A DNA stretch of 64,000 nt, from contig JAJJXM010000076.1 in NCBI GenBank assembly GCA_024516155.1, positions 1 through 64,000 on the forward strand. The letters are read 5' to 3'. Within the stretch, counting starts at the first letter, position 1. Each line of letters opens with the position of its first letter. Source of the stretch: Pyronema omphalodes. Its lineage: Eukaryota; Ascomycota; Pezizomycetes; Pezizales; Pyronemataceae. Both the position numbers and the translations under genes were made by a program. A model generated the notes under the pieces. The model did not search any database. It saw nothing but the letters and a program-made list of their open reading frames with translations, and was not told where the DNA came from. Positions 1-12,000 of this stretch are shown here, piece after piece.

Positions 1-1026
1 AAGAAAAGAAAGAAGAAGAAAAGAAACAAGAATACTAAGTGGGGTGGGGGGGGTGGGGTGGGGGGGGGGGGGGGGCTCTTTAGTTTCAGTTATTAGAGGG
101 TTTATATGATTATATGCGTTCGTTGTGATTGTAGACTTGTAGTTATAGGTAGATGCATGAGATGCATGAAAATGCAAACAAGAATTTCGGGGTTGCATAC
201 ATGCATGCCAAAACCTATATACTATGCATTATATGTATAATGTATTTGTCTACTAGTTCACGGGTCTTGGAAGGCTGCGGATTATGAAACTTGTGTTTAT
301 TGTTTTATTGTTTACAGTTTCACACTGGGATTTAGACGGGATGGTCTTGTTAACTCAGGGGTGGGGTTAGAAATTGGGAATTAGTTGAAAAAGAATAAGA
401 GAAAGAGAAAGCGTCATGAAGCTTATAAAATGGTTCAAATAAGGGTAAGGGAGATGGGATGGGGATGGCAGTCTAGGAGATTCGAGTTTTGCACATAATT
501 AATGGTGCACCTCCAGTTTCAAAAGATATTAATACCAAAACCATCATGTTTTGCATTTGTTTAAATTACACTTATAACAATGAATTTCATTTCCAGAAAC
601 TTGTAGAAAAAAAAAGGAAAAAGAACTCCGCACTTAAAACGCATGAGGTACCATCCATAGCATATAATACAAAGAAAAGAGCATATGACCTTAACTTAAA
701 AATCATGTAATCCTATCCCATACCGTTTCCCAAAACAAAGGTAAAGCATGAAATAACAAAGCCAACCCAGAAACTAAGAAACGAACAAAGAAAAAAAGAC
801 AAAAACAGCCGTGATTATTTTAGCTCTTTGGCCTTTACACCGTCGTTACTGTCACAAACCAAAGGTTAACTTTTCTTTATTCTTAACTTGAACGACTAAT
901 GCTATTGCTGATGCTGCTGCTACTGCTCCCTGCATGAATCATTTCTTAGGGTTGTGAAAAGTCTTCCTCTTCTTCTTTTCGTGCTGTTCTAGTGCGCTTG
1001 AGGGCCTTCCATTGGTGATAGTCAAG
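1..1026. other. Intergenic left edge, no gene seen
   Basis: No coding frame with gene-like composition is visible. The edge is purine-rich (A/G) and carries a G-rich run at 41-75. The rest is AT-rich and mixed. It includes the presumed 3' flank of the ankyrin gene that reads leftward from 2069. Confidence 0.6.
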
Positions 1027-2069
1027 TCAAGAGTCCTGTTGGCTCTCTTTGAGGCAATAAAGTTCTTCAAAACGTCGTAAGCTGGGCCGTGATCCGTGCC
1101 CGTCTCTAGCAGCAAGTTGAAGAGCGGTTTTGCCGTCCATATTCTTGAGCTTTGTATCGGCACCCCTCTCGAGAAGTGTCATAATAAGTAATTCTTGAAA
1201 AGGGTGAGTAGCCTTCTTGATAGAAGCAGCAATGTGAAGAGCAGTGCAACCCTTTCCGTCCGTGGCATTGACGTTGACTCCTGTATCGAGTAAAGCTCTG
1301 GCAAGTTTTGTAAGATGGGACCTGTTTGCCTCGGCACAAATATGGAGAGGGGTACGTCCGAGACGACTCCTGAGGTTAGGATCACCTCCATGTTCCAAGC
1401 AAACCTTTAGAATTTCAATGTAGGCGTCTCCTCTAGCGCAAATGGTATGTATGACAGATTTCTGCTCTCCGTCTAAAGCGTCAACCTTGGCTCCTGCCTC
1501 AATAAGTATCCTGCAGAGTTGTAGTTCCACTCGGGGTCGCGTTGAACACTGTTCATGGCCAAGTGCAAAATGGTAGGGCGTCCAAGCATAAGTTCAAGAT
1601 CCTTTTCGTCATTGATGTACCTTCCGGCACCGTACTCGAGTAAAACCTGAACAGTTTCGATCTTCGGAATCGCCAAGCGGAGCGCATAACTGGGAAAGCT
1701 GGCACCTTTCTCGAGAAGGTATCTGAGAATCTCGGTCTTGCCGGAGTAGATGGCAGCACAAACAAGTGATTTTTGTTCATGCAACAAGCCGTATCTGAGT
1801 TCGAAGTCGACGGGTAGCTTGTGTTCGATAAGTTTCTTGATAGTCAAAATGTTGTTGGTTTCGATTGCCCATTGGGCGGGGTTGAAGCAGTTTGGGTTGG
1901 CCTTACAGAAGGCGACTGCGTTTTGGTAAAGAATTGGGCTGTAGATTTGCTGAAACGTGCGATTAACGGCGCACAAGGCGGCAAGATCGCGGGAGGTTGG
2001 ACATGCCTTTCCAACCATAATTTGGAGTTCCATGGGAATGGTAACAAGACTGTGAGTTGAGGGAGCCAT
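1027..2069 (-). CDS. F-box-like ankyrin-repeat protein, apparent single-base frameshift
   Basis: The ATG at 2069-2067 opens a frame of 198 residues. Its first ~50 residues (PMELQIMVGKACP... then SRDLAALCAVNRTFQQIYSPILY) look like a degenerate F-box, followed by ankyrin-type helices (YLLEKGASFPSYALRLA, VQVLLEYGAG). Near 1530 the ankyrin pattern jumps to the next frame (ILIEAGAKVDALD, GGDPNLRSRLGRTPLHICAE, GVNVNATDGKGCTALHIAA, GADTKLKNMDGKTALQLAA) and runs to a stop at 1029-1027. One extra G near 1530 would join the frames, so this is either a recent frameshift or a sequence error. A 56-bp GT-AG intron would also join the frames but would remove the conserved helix LCRILIEAGA, so I favour the frameshift. 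F-box/ankyrin proteins are usually substrate adaptors of SCF ubiquitin ligases in fungi. That role is inferred from the family. Confidence 0.65.
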
Positions 2070-2838
2070 GATTGCTGCCGGGATGGATGATGTTGTGGTG
2101 GAGGATGGTGTTGGACAGAAGGTGGGAATGTGGTTGTTGTTTTATACAGAGCACGTGGCAGTACAAACATCATACATGTTCCGAGTTGGCCCCTCTCCCG
2201 ATTGCCTCGTGCCTAGATTTGTGCCCGCTTTCTATGGAACGGTGGTTTTCAAAAATTGGTTGAGCCGTGCATATGCTTGAATACGTCTCATCATGGTCAT
2301 ACAAAAATAAATGAATCACACCTTCTGACAGGCCAACATTTTTATATTGCAAAATATCTGAAGCTCATACTTGCGAACAGCACTTTCAGTACCTTCGCAT
2401 GAGTGTATTAGATCCCGACACCCGGGTGTTCGTTCGGGATATTCTATTCATAAAGCAAATGGGGGGGTTGATTTGAATCAAGGTGCAAGAATCAAAGTCA
2501 ACACAGCCTTGATTTTTGTTTTATCATTGTTTTATGTATCATTGTTATTGTTCAATTTAACGCGAGATTCCAGTCGAGTAAATAAATATTGATGAAATTA
2601 AACCTAGTGCATGCGCATGCGCATTATGCAATCTACAAACGTCGGTAAGCGGCCAAATCAGCTAAATATCCCAACGCGTGTGTCTGCAGGAACCAGCATC
2701 AAGTCGATGACGCGCTAACTACAGTGAAACGCGAACTTAGTTAACGGTTGCTGGGGAAAGTTCGCGACTGACCGACCCTATTCTGAACCAACCCCACCAA
2801 GGTTGACGACCCCCGCCAAACCGTCAAAACCTCAATCC
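2070..2838. promoter_or_regulatory. Divergent promoter region between the ankyrin and RTC4-domain genes
   Basis: This 769-bp gap separates two start codons facing away from each other, so it must hold both promoters. A palindromic ATGCGCATGCGCAT-like stretch lies near 2611-2625. No specific binding site can be assigned. Confidence 0.4.
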
Positions 2839-5152
2839 ATGAATAATTACGGTCCGAAGCCAGCACGACGGCGTGTGGGGCAAACAACACGGGGTGTAAA
2901 ACCCTTACTGGGGACGGTAGCCGGGACGTCGCGTAGTGACTACGATCGGCGTGAGGAAGATGATCTTGAAGACACCGAGTTGAAACCCCATTTCGCAAAA
3001 CGAACAAAATACAATAATACCTCCATGAACTTGGACGACGAGTTATCGAACACGGATGCTCCAAGCGTTTCAACGTCCAACTCCCGCCGTCAAAACGAAA
3101 GCCGCTACACCGCCGATTACTCTCGCGGACATGGAGTATCCGTGGACGACTATGAAAATCCGGACGATATAATAGCTACACCAAAGGCCCCGCGTACTTT
3201 TTCTACGAGTAATTATCTCGGATCTCTGGTTTCCGGGAATGCTGATAGGGCGTTTGAGCAGGCGACCAGAACGCTACCATCGAGTCATCAATATAAACAA
3301 TCTACAGATGCCTTCAGCAGTCGTCGAGAAGAAAGAGCCCAATCACCTCCTGCAAGCTGGAGTCAACCGGCACGAAAGTTTTCTACGCAGACATATGGAA
3401 GAGGTTTGAATGTGTTACCAGAAGTTTAATTAATTACTGACATGTTCCATAGGCAGGAATACGAATGGGTATAAGAATCCCAGGTCTAATCCCGAACCAA
3501 AGTCGCAACCTAAGAAAGCAAATACTCACCCGAGTATGCACCTTGACCACCCCCTTTGATGACCATAGCTTACGATTGTCCAAAGCAATAAATGTTGGCC
3601 TAGGATCTTCAGACGATGAGCCAGAACCCGTTAAGAAATCCATCAGCAAATTCAAAGCCCCGCCAGAACTCGACATCAAACCCGGCGCATATGGCGATCC
3701 CGACCGCGATCTCTACACGAAAGCACCAAAGAAGACATTGGATATACCGCCGCCCCTAAAATCAAAAGGCAAGCCGGTACCGGAAGATGACCCAGATGCC
3801 GACCTTCTCGTCAAACCCACGAAGGGCAAATTCAGCGTACCCGAGGCCTTGGAGCCTAAGAAATTCCAATCCGGCAGCATTTCAACCGACGAAGATGAAG
3901 ATCTCAAAAAACCAATCAGGAAGAAAACTTTTCAAATGCCAGACTCTCTCCCTTCAAAATCTAAATCGAAATCAAAATCAAAATCCGAATCCACGGCAAT
4001 CTCCTTCACCTCTGACAGCGACGTTCCTGCGCCCAACCCCAAAAAGAAACCAACCAAAAAACCCACCGGACTCACCGAAGCAGAACTCGAAGAACTGGGT
4101 ATAATGCCCGTCAAAAACCCACCTTCAAGCTACCCGAGGAACTCTGTAATCATCTCTTCTCCTTCCTAATGTTACCAGCAACTCACTGAACCCCCACAGC
4201 CTACCGACCCTCCCCGACTTCCTCCTTCACCGAGCTCCAACTCTCAGCTCTAGACGCAGATATCACCAACGCCACCTCCTCCCAGCCCTCCGCCCTGCAA
4301 CTAAGCTCGCAAGGGTCTCTCAACGATCCTCTCAGTATCGACCCCACCGACACCACAACCGCCGATATAATGACCGGCCTCGGTGCCATCGCCGGTATCC
4401 GCGACTTATCCGAGCTGCGGCGTTTACACACCCTTGACGAATCCCAAGAAACCTGTCGACTCTGCCGTCTTCCTCTTCCTACAGGCTATCTAGAAAAATG
4501 GCGGGGCGAAGCTCCTAATGGTATTATCTTACTCGAGACCTGGACGAAGATTTGTCGGCAGCATACACGTTCTGGATTAGAGGATGAATGGAATGCCCGG
4601 GGGTATCCTGTGATTGATTGGAAAAAGCTATCAAAAAGGGCGGAGAAATATATTCCTCATCTAAGAAGGATTATCGATGGTAGTAAGTCCAGTACGTTAC
4701 GACAAGAGTTTGAGCAGCAGCAGAAGGAGATTAGAGGTAATACAGCGATGCTACTACGCCAGGAAAGGAAGTTGCCGTTTCCGGGGTATTATGGGCCGAG
4801 AGGAGGAGATATTCTATTGGAAATTATCATGAAACGACTTGGAACTGAGGTTGGAAAGGCAGCGGAAGGGGATAAGTTGATTGCGAGAGGAGGTGTGTCG
4901 GCTTTTGTACAGCAGGTTTTGGTACCGGAAACTGGGATTAGGTTGATTATGGAGGATATGGGAATCAGGGATCAGGATAAGGCGAAGCAGGTTTTGGAGG
5001 AGAGTAGGGAGATTGGGGAAAAGCTGTGGGGAAGTGCGGAAATGGGGGATTTGATGGATGAAGGAGAAGGATGGGTTGATGTTAATGCGCTGCAGACGCA
5101 AAGGGTTAGAGAGGAGGATATGGATAATAGTTGGGATATGGGAGGTTATTGA
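2839..5152 (+). CDS. RTC4: RTC4-like domain protein (four exons)
   Basis: Exons are best placed at 2839-3403, 3453-3533, 3604-4098 and 4200-5152, giving 697 residues. The first intron has TTACTGAC before its acceptor. The third donor is least certain: GTATAA at 4099 keeps frame, while the GTAATC at 4146 does not. The ATG at 2839 is the first in frame; the reading frame is open upstream without ATG. Residues 1-430 are disordered and rich in K/S/P/D. The C-terminal third holds a possible zinc-binding set, CRLC (about 465-468) and CRQH (about 498-501), and the GYYGPRG motif (about 575-581) typical of the RTC4-like domain. Yeast Rtc4 was named from a genetic screen on telomere capping; its biochemical role is unclear. 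The fungal homologues are usually longer than the yeast protein, as here. A G-rich tract follows the stop. Confidence 0.78.
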
Positions 5153-5155
5153 TAG

Positions 5156-5200
5156 GAAGGTTATGGGAGGGAGGGGGGTTATTGATGGGAGGGTTATTGA
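5156..5200 (+). other. G-rich tract just 3' of the RTC4 stop
   Basis: Directly after the TGA the coding strand reads GGGAGGGAGGGGGG, then, seven bases on, GGGAGGG. Four or more GGG runs with short loops fit the usual G-quadruplex pattern. Function in transcript 3'-end formation is only a guess, but similar tracts follow several other genes in the window. Confidence 0.5.
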
Positions 5201-6536
5201 CGATATGGCGTACACTTGAGGGTTATAGAATTGTGAAATATCCTGGGAAGGGGGAACTTACAAGGTTGTAAAGTCGCAAAGCCGCAAAGCCGCAGAGGCG
5301 CAAAGGTGCAGAGGTGCCAAGGTACAAAGGTGCAAATCCGAGGAATTGCCAATATGTACAGAGTTACACAGGCATCAGTGCATACATCTAGAAACCACAG
5401 TGACTGGTAATGGTATCTAAACATCCACTCCAAACCCCAACAAAATCATTCCTTAGCTATATAAACCCCACGCAACAAAAAATACCTAAAACATAAGTAA
5501 TTAGTTCCGTCATATCAGAAACATAACCCCGAAAAGTTTTCGGAGAAATACTTACGGTGAGAAAAACCTATGAGCTAATGTTTTGTTTTGCGAAGGATAT
5601 GGTTATGAAACCGATATCCGGTGCTTCTAGAAGAGAAGGGAAGGGAAGATAGTGGTTCTGGTATTTACTGGTATCCGGATCAAAGTCGAGCAGCAGGATC
5701 ATTGATATGACACAGCACTGGACTTGCCTTTGTATCTGACCTTGCACCCCGGTCGGGTGTATATAAACACCATCTTAGAACCAATTCAATCACCACAGTG
5801 CACAGAAAATACATAAGACCCCCCCCCCCCCACACACACCTTGGGAAGATTCTAGAAGCCAGTACTCAGTACTCACGAATCCCTCCCAAACACTCATAAA
5901 GTCATGTCTTTATCTATCAGGTAAGTCTCAGTAGCGATGATCTGTTGTAGTTGAAACTTGAGACAATAGATAGGACAATATGACAGCTGAACAAGAGACA
6001 AGACAATATGACAGCTGAACAAGAAACAGAACAATATGACAGCTGAACAAGAGACAAGACAAGATGAAGGTTGAGAAAAGACAAGACAAATGTACATCAC
6101 ATGGTAACTATAGATTCTGCTATATCCCGTGTTGGTGTTGCGGGTGGGTACAGGTTGAGATGGAGGGGAGCAGGGAGGGGAGGGATAGGAAGGGTATTGG
6201 GGATAGTAGGGGTAGGGGTAGGTAGGAGGAAGAGAGATGGATCGGATTAATCGGATTAATCGGATTAATCGGGGATTATATATAGAATCGGATGGAATGC
6301 ATATAGAAGCGGATATATACATACATGTATACCAGACATACCAGATATACCAGACATTAGTAATCGGGTATATATAGCCGCATATCAACGAGATAACCAG
6401 ATATGAGCAGAGGTTAACAAGTAATATCCATCGAGTAATATCCGCATACCTATTCTACATATAAATACGGAGATTTAATTCTCAGATGATGTTTGTAGTT
6501 TAATTATTTTTAGCAACAAAAGTAATGGGAATGTCA
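5201..6536. other. Intergenic, low-complexity; no gene supported
   Basis: Contains short imperfect repeats (GCCGCAAAGCCGCAGAGGCGC around 5279-5330), a C13 run at 5819-5831 followed by CA repeats, the 28-nt repeat at 5974-6057, and a 9-nt repeat (GGATTAATC) at 6239-6274. Open frames here are repeat-driven and have no protein-like composition. Confidence 0.5.
5974..6057. repeat. 28-nt tandem repeat, three copies
   Basis: The unit GACAATATGACAGCTGAACA plus AGAGACAA occurs three times head-to-tail, with one copy differing at a few bases. A fourth, degraded partial unit (AGACAAGATGAAGG) follows. Confidence 0.8.
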
Positions 6537-6653
6537 GCTACGGTCATAGAATCATGAATACAACGCATCCCGTCCGCTCTGCGCTATTTAAGCATGATAT
6601 CGTCCGGCTAGTACTGTCGTGGGTGACCAGACGGGAATCCCGGATACTGTAGT
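6537..6653 (+). rRNA. 5S ribosomal RNA
   Basis: The 117-nt stretch carries the diagnostic 5S elements in order: CATCCCGTCCGCTCT (helix III/loop C), a TTTAAGCATGATATCG segment, GGCTAGTACTGTCGTGGGTGA and CCAGACGGGAATCCCGG. The ends pair as helix I (CTACGGT with ACTGTAG, one G-T pair). Helix II pairs ATCATG with CATGAT, and helix III pairs CGCA with TGCG. The internal control region for TFIIIA lies inside. Fungal 5S genes in Pezizomycotina are commonly dispersed as single copies, which fits this isolated gene. The intact stems argue for a functional gene rather than a relic. Confidence 0.88.
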
Positions 6654-6658
6654 TTTTT
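6653..6658 (+). terminator. RNA polymerase III terminator of the 5S gene
   Basis: A run of six T residues directly follows the 3' end of the 5S rRNA, the standard Pol III stop signal. Confidence 0.75.
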
Positions 6659-6659
6659 G

Positions 6660-7126
6660 CTGGCTTTGGTGGTGATTGCAGATTTTGATATTAGGGTGTT
6701 TGTGTTTATGTTTGGATTGAAGAATGATAGGGATTGGAAACGGGATAGGTTTGAGAAATTGAAATTGAAATTGAAAGGTTATCAAAAGAAACGAGAGGGA
6801 CTTTGTAAATTAATTCAATTTTTTGGTTTTGATCTTTTTTATTTTTTTGCTTTTGCTTTTTGGGGGTGGAGGGTTTCATGGTTTCTTGATATTTACGGCT
6901 TTTGCTTGTTAACTGACTTATGGGTTGGCGTGGATGATGGATTATCCGAAGATCATGGGTTTCAGATTACTCAGAGGACAACCCCCAGATGAAATGTTCA
7001 CGGGAAGTTTTCGCTCAATATACCGCAGCTAAATTACTCCAAAGGCCCAGGAAAAGCATTATAAACTGCATTAAACTAAATATTCAAGAGCCAGTTATCT
7101 GACAACAATAAAGATTACCAAAACTA
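6660..7126. other. Intergenic, nothing recognised
   Basis: T-rich on the plus strand, with a short tandem of GAAATT around 6756-6776. It holds no supported gene. It is the 3' flank of the F-box gene on the minus strand. Confidence 0.5.
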
Positions 7127-9002
7127 TTACGCCTTCTTTCCCCATTTATTCCACGCCCATAAGCCCACACACCAATTAACCAAATACAACAAATCCCTAG
7201 CCCCCTTCCCTTCAGAATACCTTATCGGCCTTTTATCCACTCTAACCATCATCCCACCCAACATCCTCGCCACCAAAACCGTGGGTACCAAAACCTTCGT
7301 CGGTGTCTTTGCCGCTGCCCAAATCGCCGCTGCAGGTACCAACAATATCGTAAACTTGGTATACACAACCAACATCAAAGCAACAAGTCTGAAATCCTTA
7401 TCCATCGCTTCTGCTAGTCCTGTTTTATATCTATAAAGTTTATACGCCAGCCACCCTAATGTAATTCCCAGTATCGACGCTTGTCTATGCTGTGCAGCCA
7501 CCGTTACAAACGCTGTTAAAAGGGTATGGCTGACTGCCCGCTCCAAATACTGGCGGTCTAACAACTTCCAGATTTTCACTAGAGTTCTTCGATGGAAGAG
7601 ACATCTTAATAACCAATAAGTAGGCTCGACCATGAAGACTAATCCTACTACTCCTTGGAAAAATATCCATTCTAGACCTTCGATCTGTTTATTGATGTTA
7701 TCGTAGAGACGCTGATACCATTCTGTTCTTCCGGCTCCGGTTTCGGATGTCCAATATAACGCTTTTTTACCGTCCCACAACCAAATTCCGTCGGTGTGTG
7801 GCGCGCGGGAATCATACCAAACACTTTCGACTCGTCCGGTATGCATGTCGAGAATTGTTAATGTACCACGGAGTCGGTCGTGGGTGGTGTAGCCGAAGTA
7901 TCGACCGTCGTTGGATAATCCCACACAGGGTTTTCGGAGCTGGTTACAGCAGATGGAGTAGGGGGTGTTGCCCATGTAACGCCATACTAGAAGCTCCCCG
8001 CCTTGTCCGCCGGAAATTATATGGGTGTCGGTTAGGAGGAAGGGGAAATCAAAGGCGGAGGTCCAGGCCGTGGAGTTTTGGGAGTTGCTGGGTTCCCGGG
8101 GAAAGATTAGGTTGCTGGAAATTACGGAGCCGGTGGTTAGGGAGAGGATTATGAATACAGTTTCCCGGAGTTTTGTGAAGTGATCATTGTTGTAGCGGCC
8201 ACAGAGAAGAACTGCGTGGGATCTAAAAGATGGTTAGATATTGGGATAACTGGAAATGTGATGGATATGTATGTACGCACCCGTTTAATTGGAAATCATG
8301 AACCTTGGTATAAGGAGCCCAATCATTACTTCTCTTTAGCCAACCTTCTCGGAGCTCATGTCTCCACACCTCTCCCTTTCCAGCTTCTATCCCAACAACA
8401 ACCTGGTTCACTAATTGAGCCACCATCATATCACCTCTAACCCGGATCTTCACAGCTTCTCTATGTTTCACCTTCCACTTCCTTCCCGTTCCCAACTCCT
8501 CAATCCCGTCATTTCCATCCCTTACAAGCTTCGGCGCTATGAAATCCCCTCGACCCGGAACTTTTACCGGCATACCTTTCTTATCCATTCCCAACCTTAG
8601 CAGAGCCCCCGCTTTGGTGAACTCCCTCACATCACTACTGGCGACATATCCACCAGCTGCCACAGCTAGCTTCGCCGGTCCAATACTGCCAACGGTACGT
8701 CGAGGCCGAGAATTTGTTTTATCTATCTTGTTTTGTCCTTCTTGGAGGTTCCAGAGGTGGACGTTTTTCACGGCTGCTTTCCAGGTGGAGGCGGTGATGT
8801 CGGTTAAGCGTGCGGTTGGTGGGTATCCAAGTTCGATAGCGATGGGGCGATATAGGGCGTCATTTTCTGCGATTAAGTTATGGAGAGAGCGAGATGTAAG
8901 GAGAAGGGAGTGGAGAGTTTTGAGGTGGTCGGTGGCGGGGAGGGGGGAAAGGTGTGATAAGATTTCGAGGAGGAGCTCCGTAGGAAGCTTCGGAAGGGAC
9001 AT
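7127..9002 (-). CDS. F-box protein with WD-like middle and hydrophobic C-terminus
   Basis: Two exons, 8281-9002 and 7127-8222, are joined across a 58-bp intron (donor GTGCGT, branch TCTAACC, acceptor TTTTAG), giving 605 residues. Residues 2-50 are a clear F-box (LPKLPTELLLEILSHLSPLP...). The middle third looks like degenerate propeller blades (HIISGGQGGELLVW, VGLSNDGRYFGYT, TLTILDMHTGRV, DGIWLWDGKKALYW). From about residue 424 the chain becomes strongly hydrophobic, with likely membrane segments near 424-446, 471-505 and 520-544, then a basic end (WNKWGKKA). F-box proteins recruit substrates to SCF ubiquitin ligases. A membrane-anchored version would act at an organelle surface; that is inference. 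The single uninterrupted second exon argues against two merged genes. Confidence 0.75.
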
Positions 9003-12000
9003 GGTGCTTGATTGACGAAGGTAGGATAAGGCTCTGGGGTTTAAATTCGAATGCGAAGGCGGGGTTTTAAACGCGGATTATAGCCGGATTAAGACGATGA
9101 TGATTGGCAACGTGTGCTTCTGCGACGACACTGCGCCGAGTCTACGTCGAGTCACCTCATCGTTCGCGGGTTACACAGGGCTGAAGGGGGTTGCGTTGGT
9201 GTTTCAGACTTGACGAAGAAGCGACGAATAGTTGAAAGTTGCTTTGAACACGCGAGCTCTTTGAAGCTCGACGTGTTACGCGACAGTTTAATTGAACTGC
9301 GCATGTAATAAATTGGAAATGGGGAAAGTTTTTCTTCCGTCTCACGCCGCAGCCTGAGAATAAACGAAAAACTGTAGCCTGTCAGACCTCCATCGCCACC
9401 CACCCTCAGTTCCTCCGTTTTCACAGAATATGGAACCTCAGGTCGAGATCATCAGCACCCATCCCGAAGGACCGGCAGTAATAGACTTCACTCTGGGGTG
9501 GTGAGGATATCGATCATCAACCAGGTTGGAGAATAATCTGTGGCTCTTGTAAAGAGTTCAGATGAGACGATTTACTATAGAAATGATCCTATGAAGTAAA
9601 ATCGCATAGAGAAGAAAGAGGGGTGTGGGGGAAGAGGGCCTTTTATAGCTGGATGGCCAGCGCGCGGCGAAATTTTTGGATTAGGGCTTGGCAGGGCTGA
9701 AAATCTGAACGCCGCGTGGCGGCATGAGTAGTCTGGAACCTGGAAACGGGGTTAAGGCTCTGCAGAGGTCCGACGTAAACCCCGTCATGCTTGGATCTTC
9801 AGATTTGCAGACTTTTTCGTGACCTGGCCGGTACGCATCTGGGAGGATATGGTATGCTCGAGTCTGGCCCATGATCACTGCCGAGTCCCCTGTTACGGTG
9901 TATCTGTGATTCGACGATGGTATCTGGCGGTCAATGGAACTACATAAGAACACCACATATTTACCACTTATCACGAAGGATAAATGTGATACATCGCCAC
10001 CATATAACGCGTGTCGTGCTTGAATAGTTGACGCGTTCGTGGTTCACATTTTTTGTTAGCGTGTTGAAGAAAGCTATGTACATAGCCTAAACGCGCGACA
10101 AGGGTAGCTCCATAGCTAGAGCGACGTAGAGCTCGCAACTTGATCGTTCTCGCCGGAGATGCCGAGAACGAAGGCTCTTTTCCACCGAATGGACTCGGAG
10201 ATTTATGAAAAGCAAGATGATGACACATATATATAATTTTAAAATAGCCAGCGTACATCATCAACACAGTATGCTCTCCTCCATAGAGAACCGCTGATAT
10301 CGACGTACTGATCCCTATTACAGATTTTTTACGCTCAAGGGACCAATGCTTATGAGAACCCAATGATTCGTCCAGTGGTGAAGTACCAAGGCTATATTCG
10401 GTTCCGTCAGTGCTGAGCCATGGATATCAAAGGTCTATAAGCCTTTTCATCAATCCCCTAGTATTTGACATCGGTATTGACAGTCTCGAGGTATGACGAT
10501 TACCTGGGGAATGTGCCAGTCCTGAAGATACATTTTGGGCATTATCATCATCAAATCATGGTTCTCCTTTGAGTGCGTTTGGTTGCACCCGAAAACACGG
10601 ATTTTAGCCCTATTTTATCTGTGAAAACAGGCAAAAAAATTTATTTCCAATCCAACCAAATGCACCCTTTATCAATACCCAATACCCAAGACACCAGGCT
10701 ATAGCTACTTCTCAGCGGAATGCGTACTTCTAGAAGCTCTTCTGTTCGGGAAGTTATGGTCTCAGGAACGTTTTGGTTAATCATAAGTCACCAGAAGAAT
10801 TGAGGTAGAAATGTTTTATAACAGCAAACCAAATAGATCCAAAAGCTTCACAGGAGAAAAGCTGGATGATATCAACCGCCCTGTTTTGAATTATTGGATA
10901 AAGTCTACACCGGGTGACATGGGTGGGGATATTCATAGGTGGTCACTCGGAGAAGGGGAGATTGTTAGATGACTTAGGTTTTAATGCATCTAATTTCAGA
11001 TAGAATAAAATGCCACAAACGCCAAAATATGCGTAGAAAGAAAGTTATAACACAACCATAAACTCTCGTTACGACAAGCATACATCCCCACAATTCCCTA
11101 GATCCTCTCCGTCACAGATTAGCGGGTGCTCGTTTCCTTTTCCACAGTTCGAACCCTATTTACTTACAGTCCGCTTTCATGATCCACCACTCAGTGCTAC
11201 ATATCGGCGTTAAAGCGGATTATTTCTAAGATCTCCGTCAGCCATTTACAGGTTTTAGGCGTAATGAATCATGACTCAAGTGGAATCACTAATCGAAAAG
11301 CAAGAGATTATAGATCGGATTACAGCTGATATTACCAAATCGATGTTTGACGTTATTTTATACTCACGAGCTGGTTTTTAGCCACTGAATTTATACCAGT
11401 GGATATGGAGCTAGGTTAGTGTGTACGTATTCCATTCCGGCGGGTATGGAATCCCTATTACCATCTTTCCCTCATGTTTGATAGTACCTTGATACTTCAG
11501 ATGTTTTCGTCCCTTAGTGCTCGGTTTTCTTACTAGGTTCCTGTACTCGTGGGCGCGAAGACATTGGCATCCCTGATGCGCAGAACTGAAGCAGGAGGTT
11601 CTGAAGCGGTGCTACTGGGGAGAACAAGCAGCGCTATGAGGGCTCTCCGAAGTGTGGCGGTCCAGGGGGTTTTTTGAGGGCCATATGTGGGCCACGGAGG
11701 GGGAGCTGAAATGAGGCCGTGATAAATCTGTACGATTTCCCACCTGGAAAATTCGGCAAGAAATGTGGAGTTGATTTAGTATTTGAGTAGTGTGTGCTCC
11801 TAAGCTCCGATATCACAACCTCTATCCCCTCATACCATCCAGTGTCGTTAATTAACCCCCCCCCCCCCCCCTTCAATAAATAAAGAGAAATAAAGACAAA
11901 ACATGGAAAAGAAAGAAAAAATATATGTATAGTGTAATACTTCAATTCTCCCAAACTAATGACGCCGACTACAGGTTCGGCCACACTACCATTCAGGGAC

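Noticed and set aside
3534..3568. Shorter alternative second intron in the RTC4 gene
   Set aside because: Only 35 bp and it breaks the reading frame, whereas the acceptor at 3603 restores it.
9681..10363. Two minus-strand frames of about 100 and 130 codons
   Set aside because: No motif, no splice partner, and stop-free length is within chance for the region.
11140..11175. CAGTTCGAACCCT, a T-arm-like word
   Set aside because: The flanking bases do not form a T stem, and no D arm or anticodon stem lies upstream.
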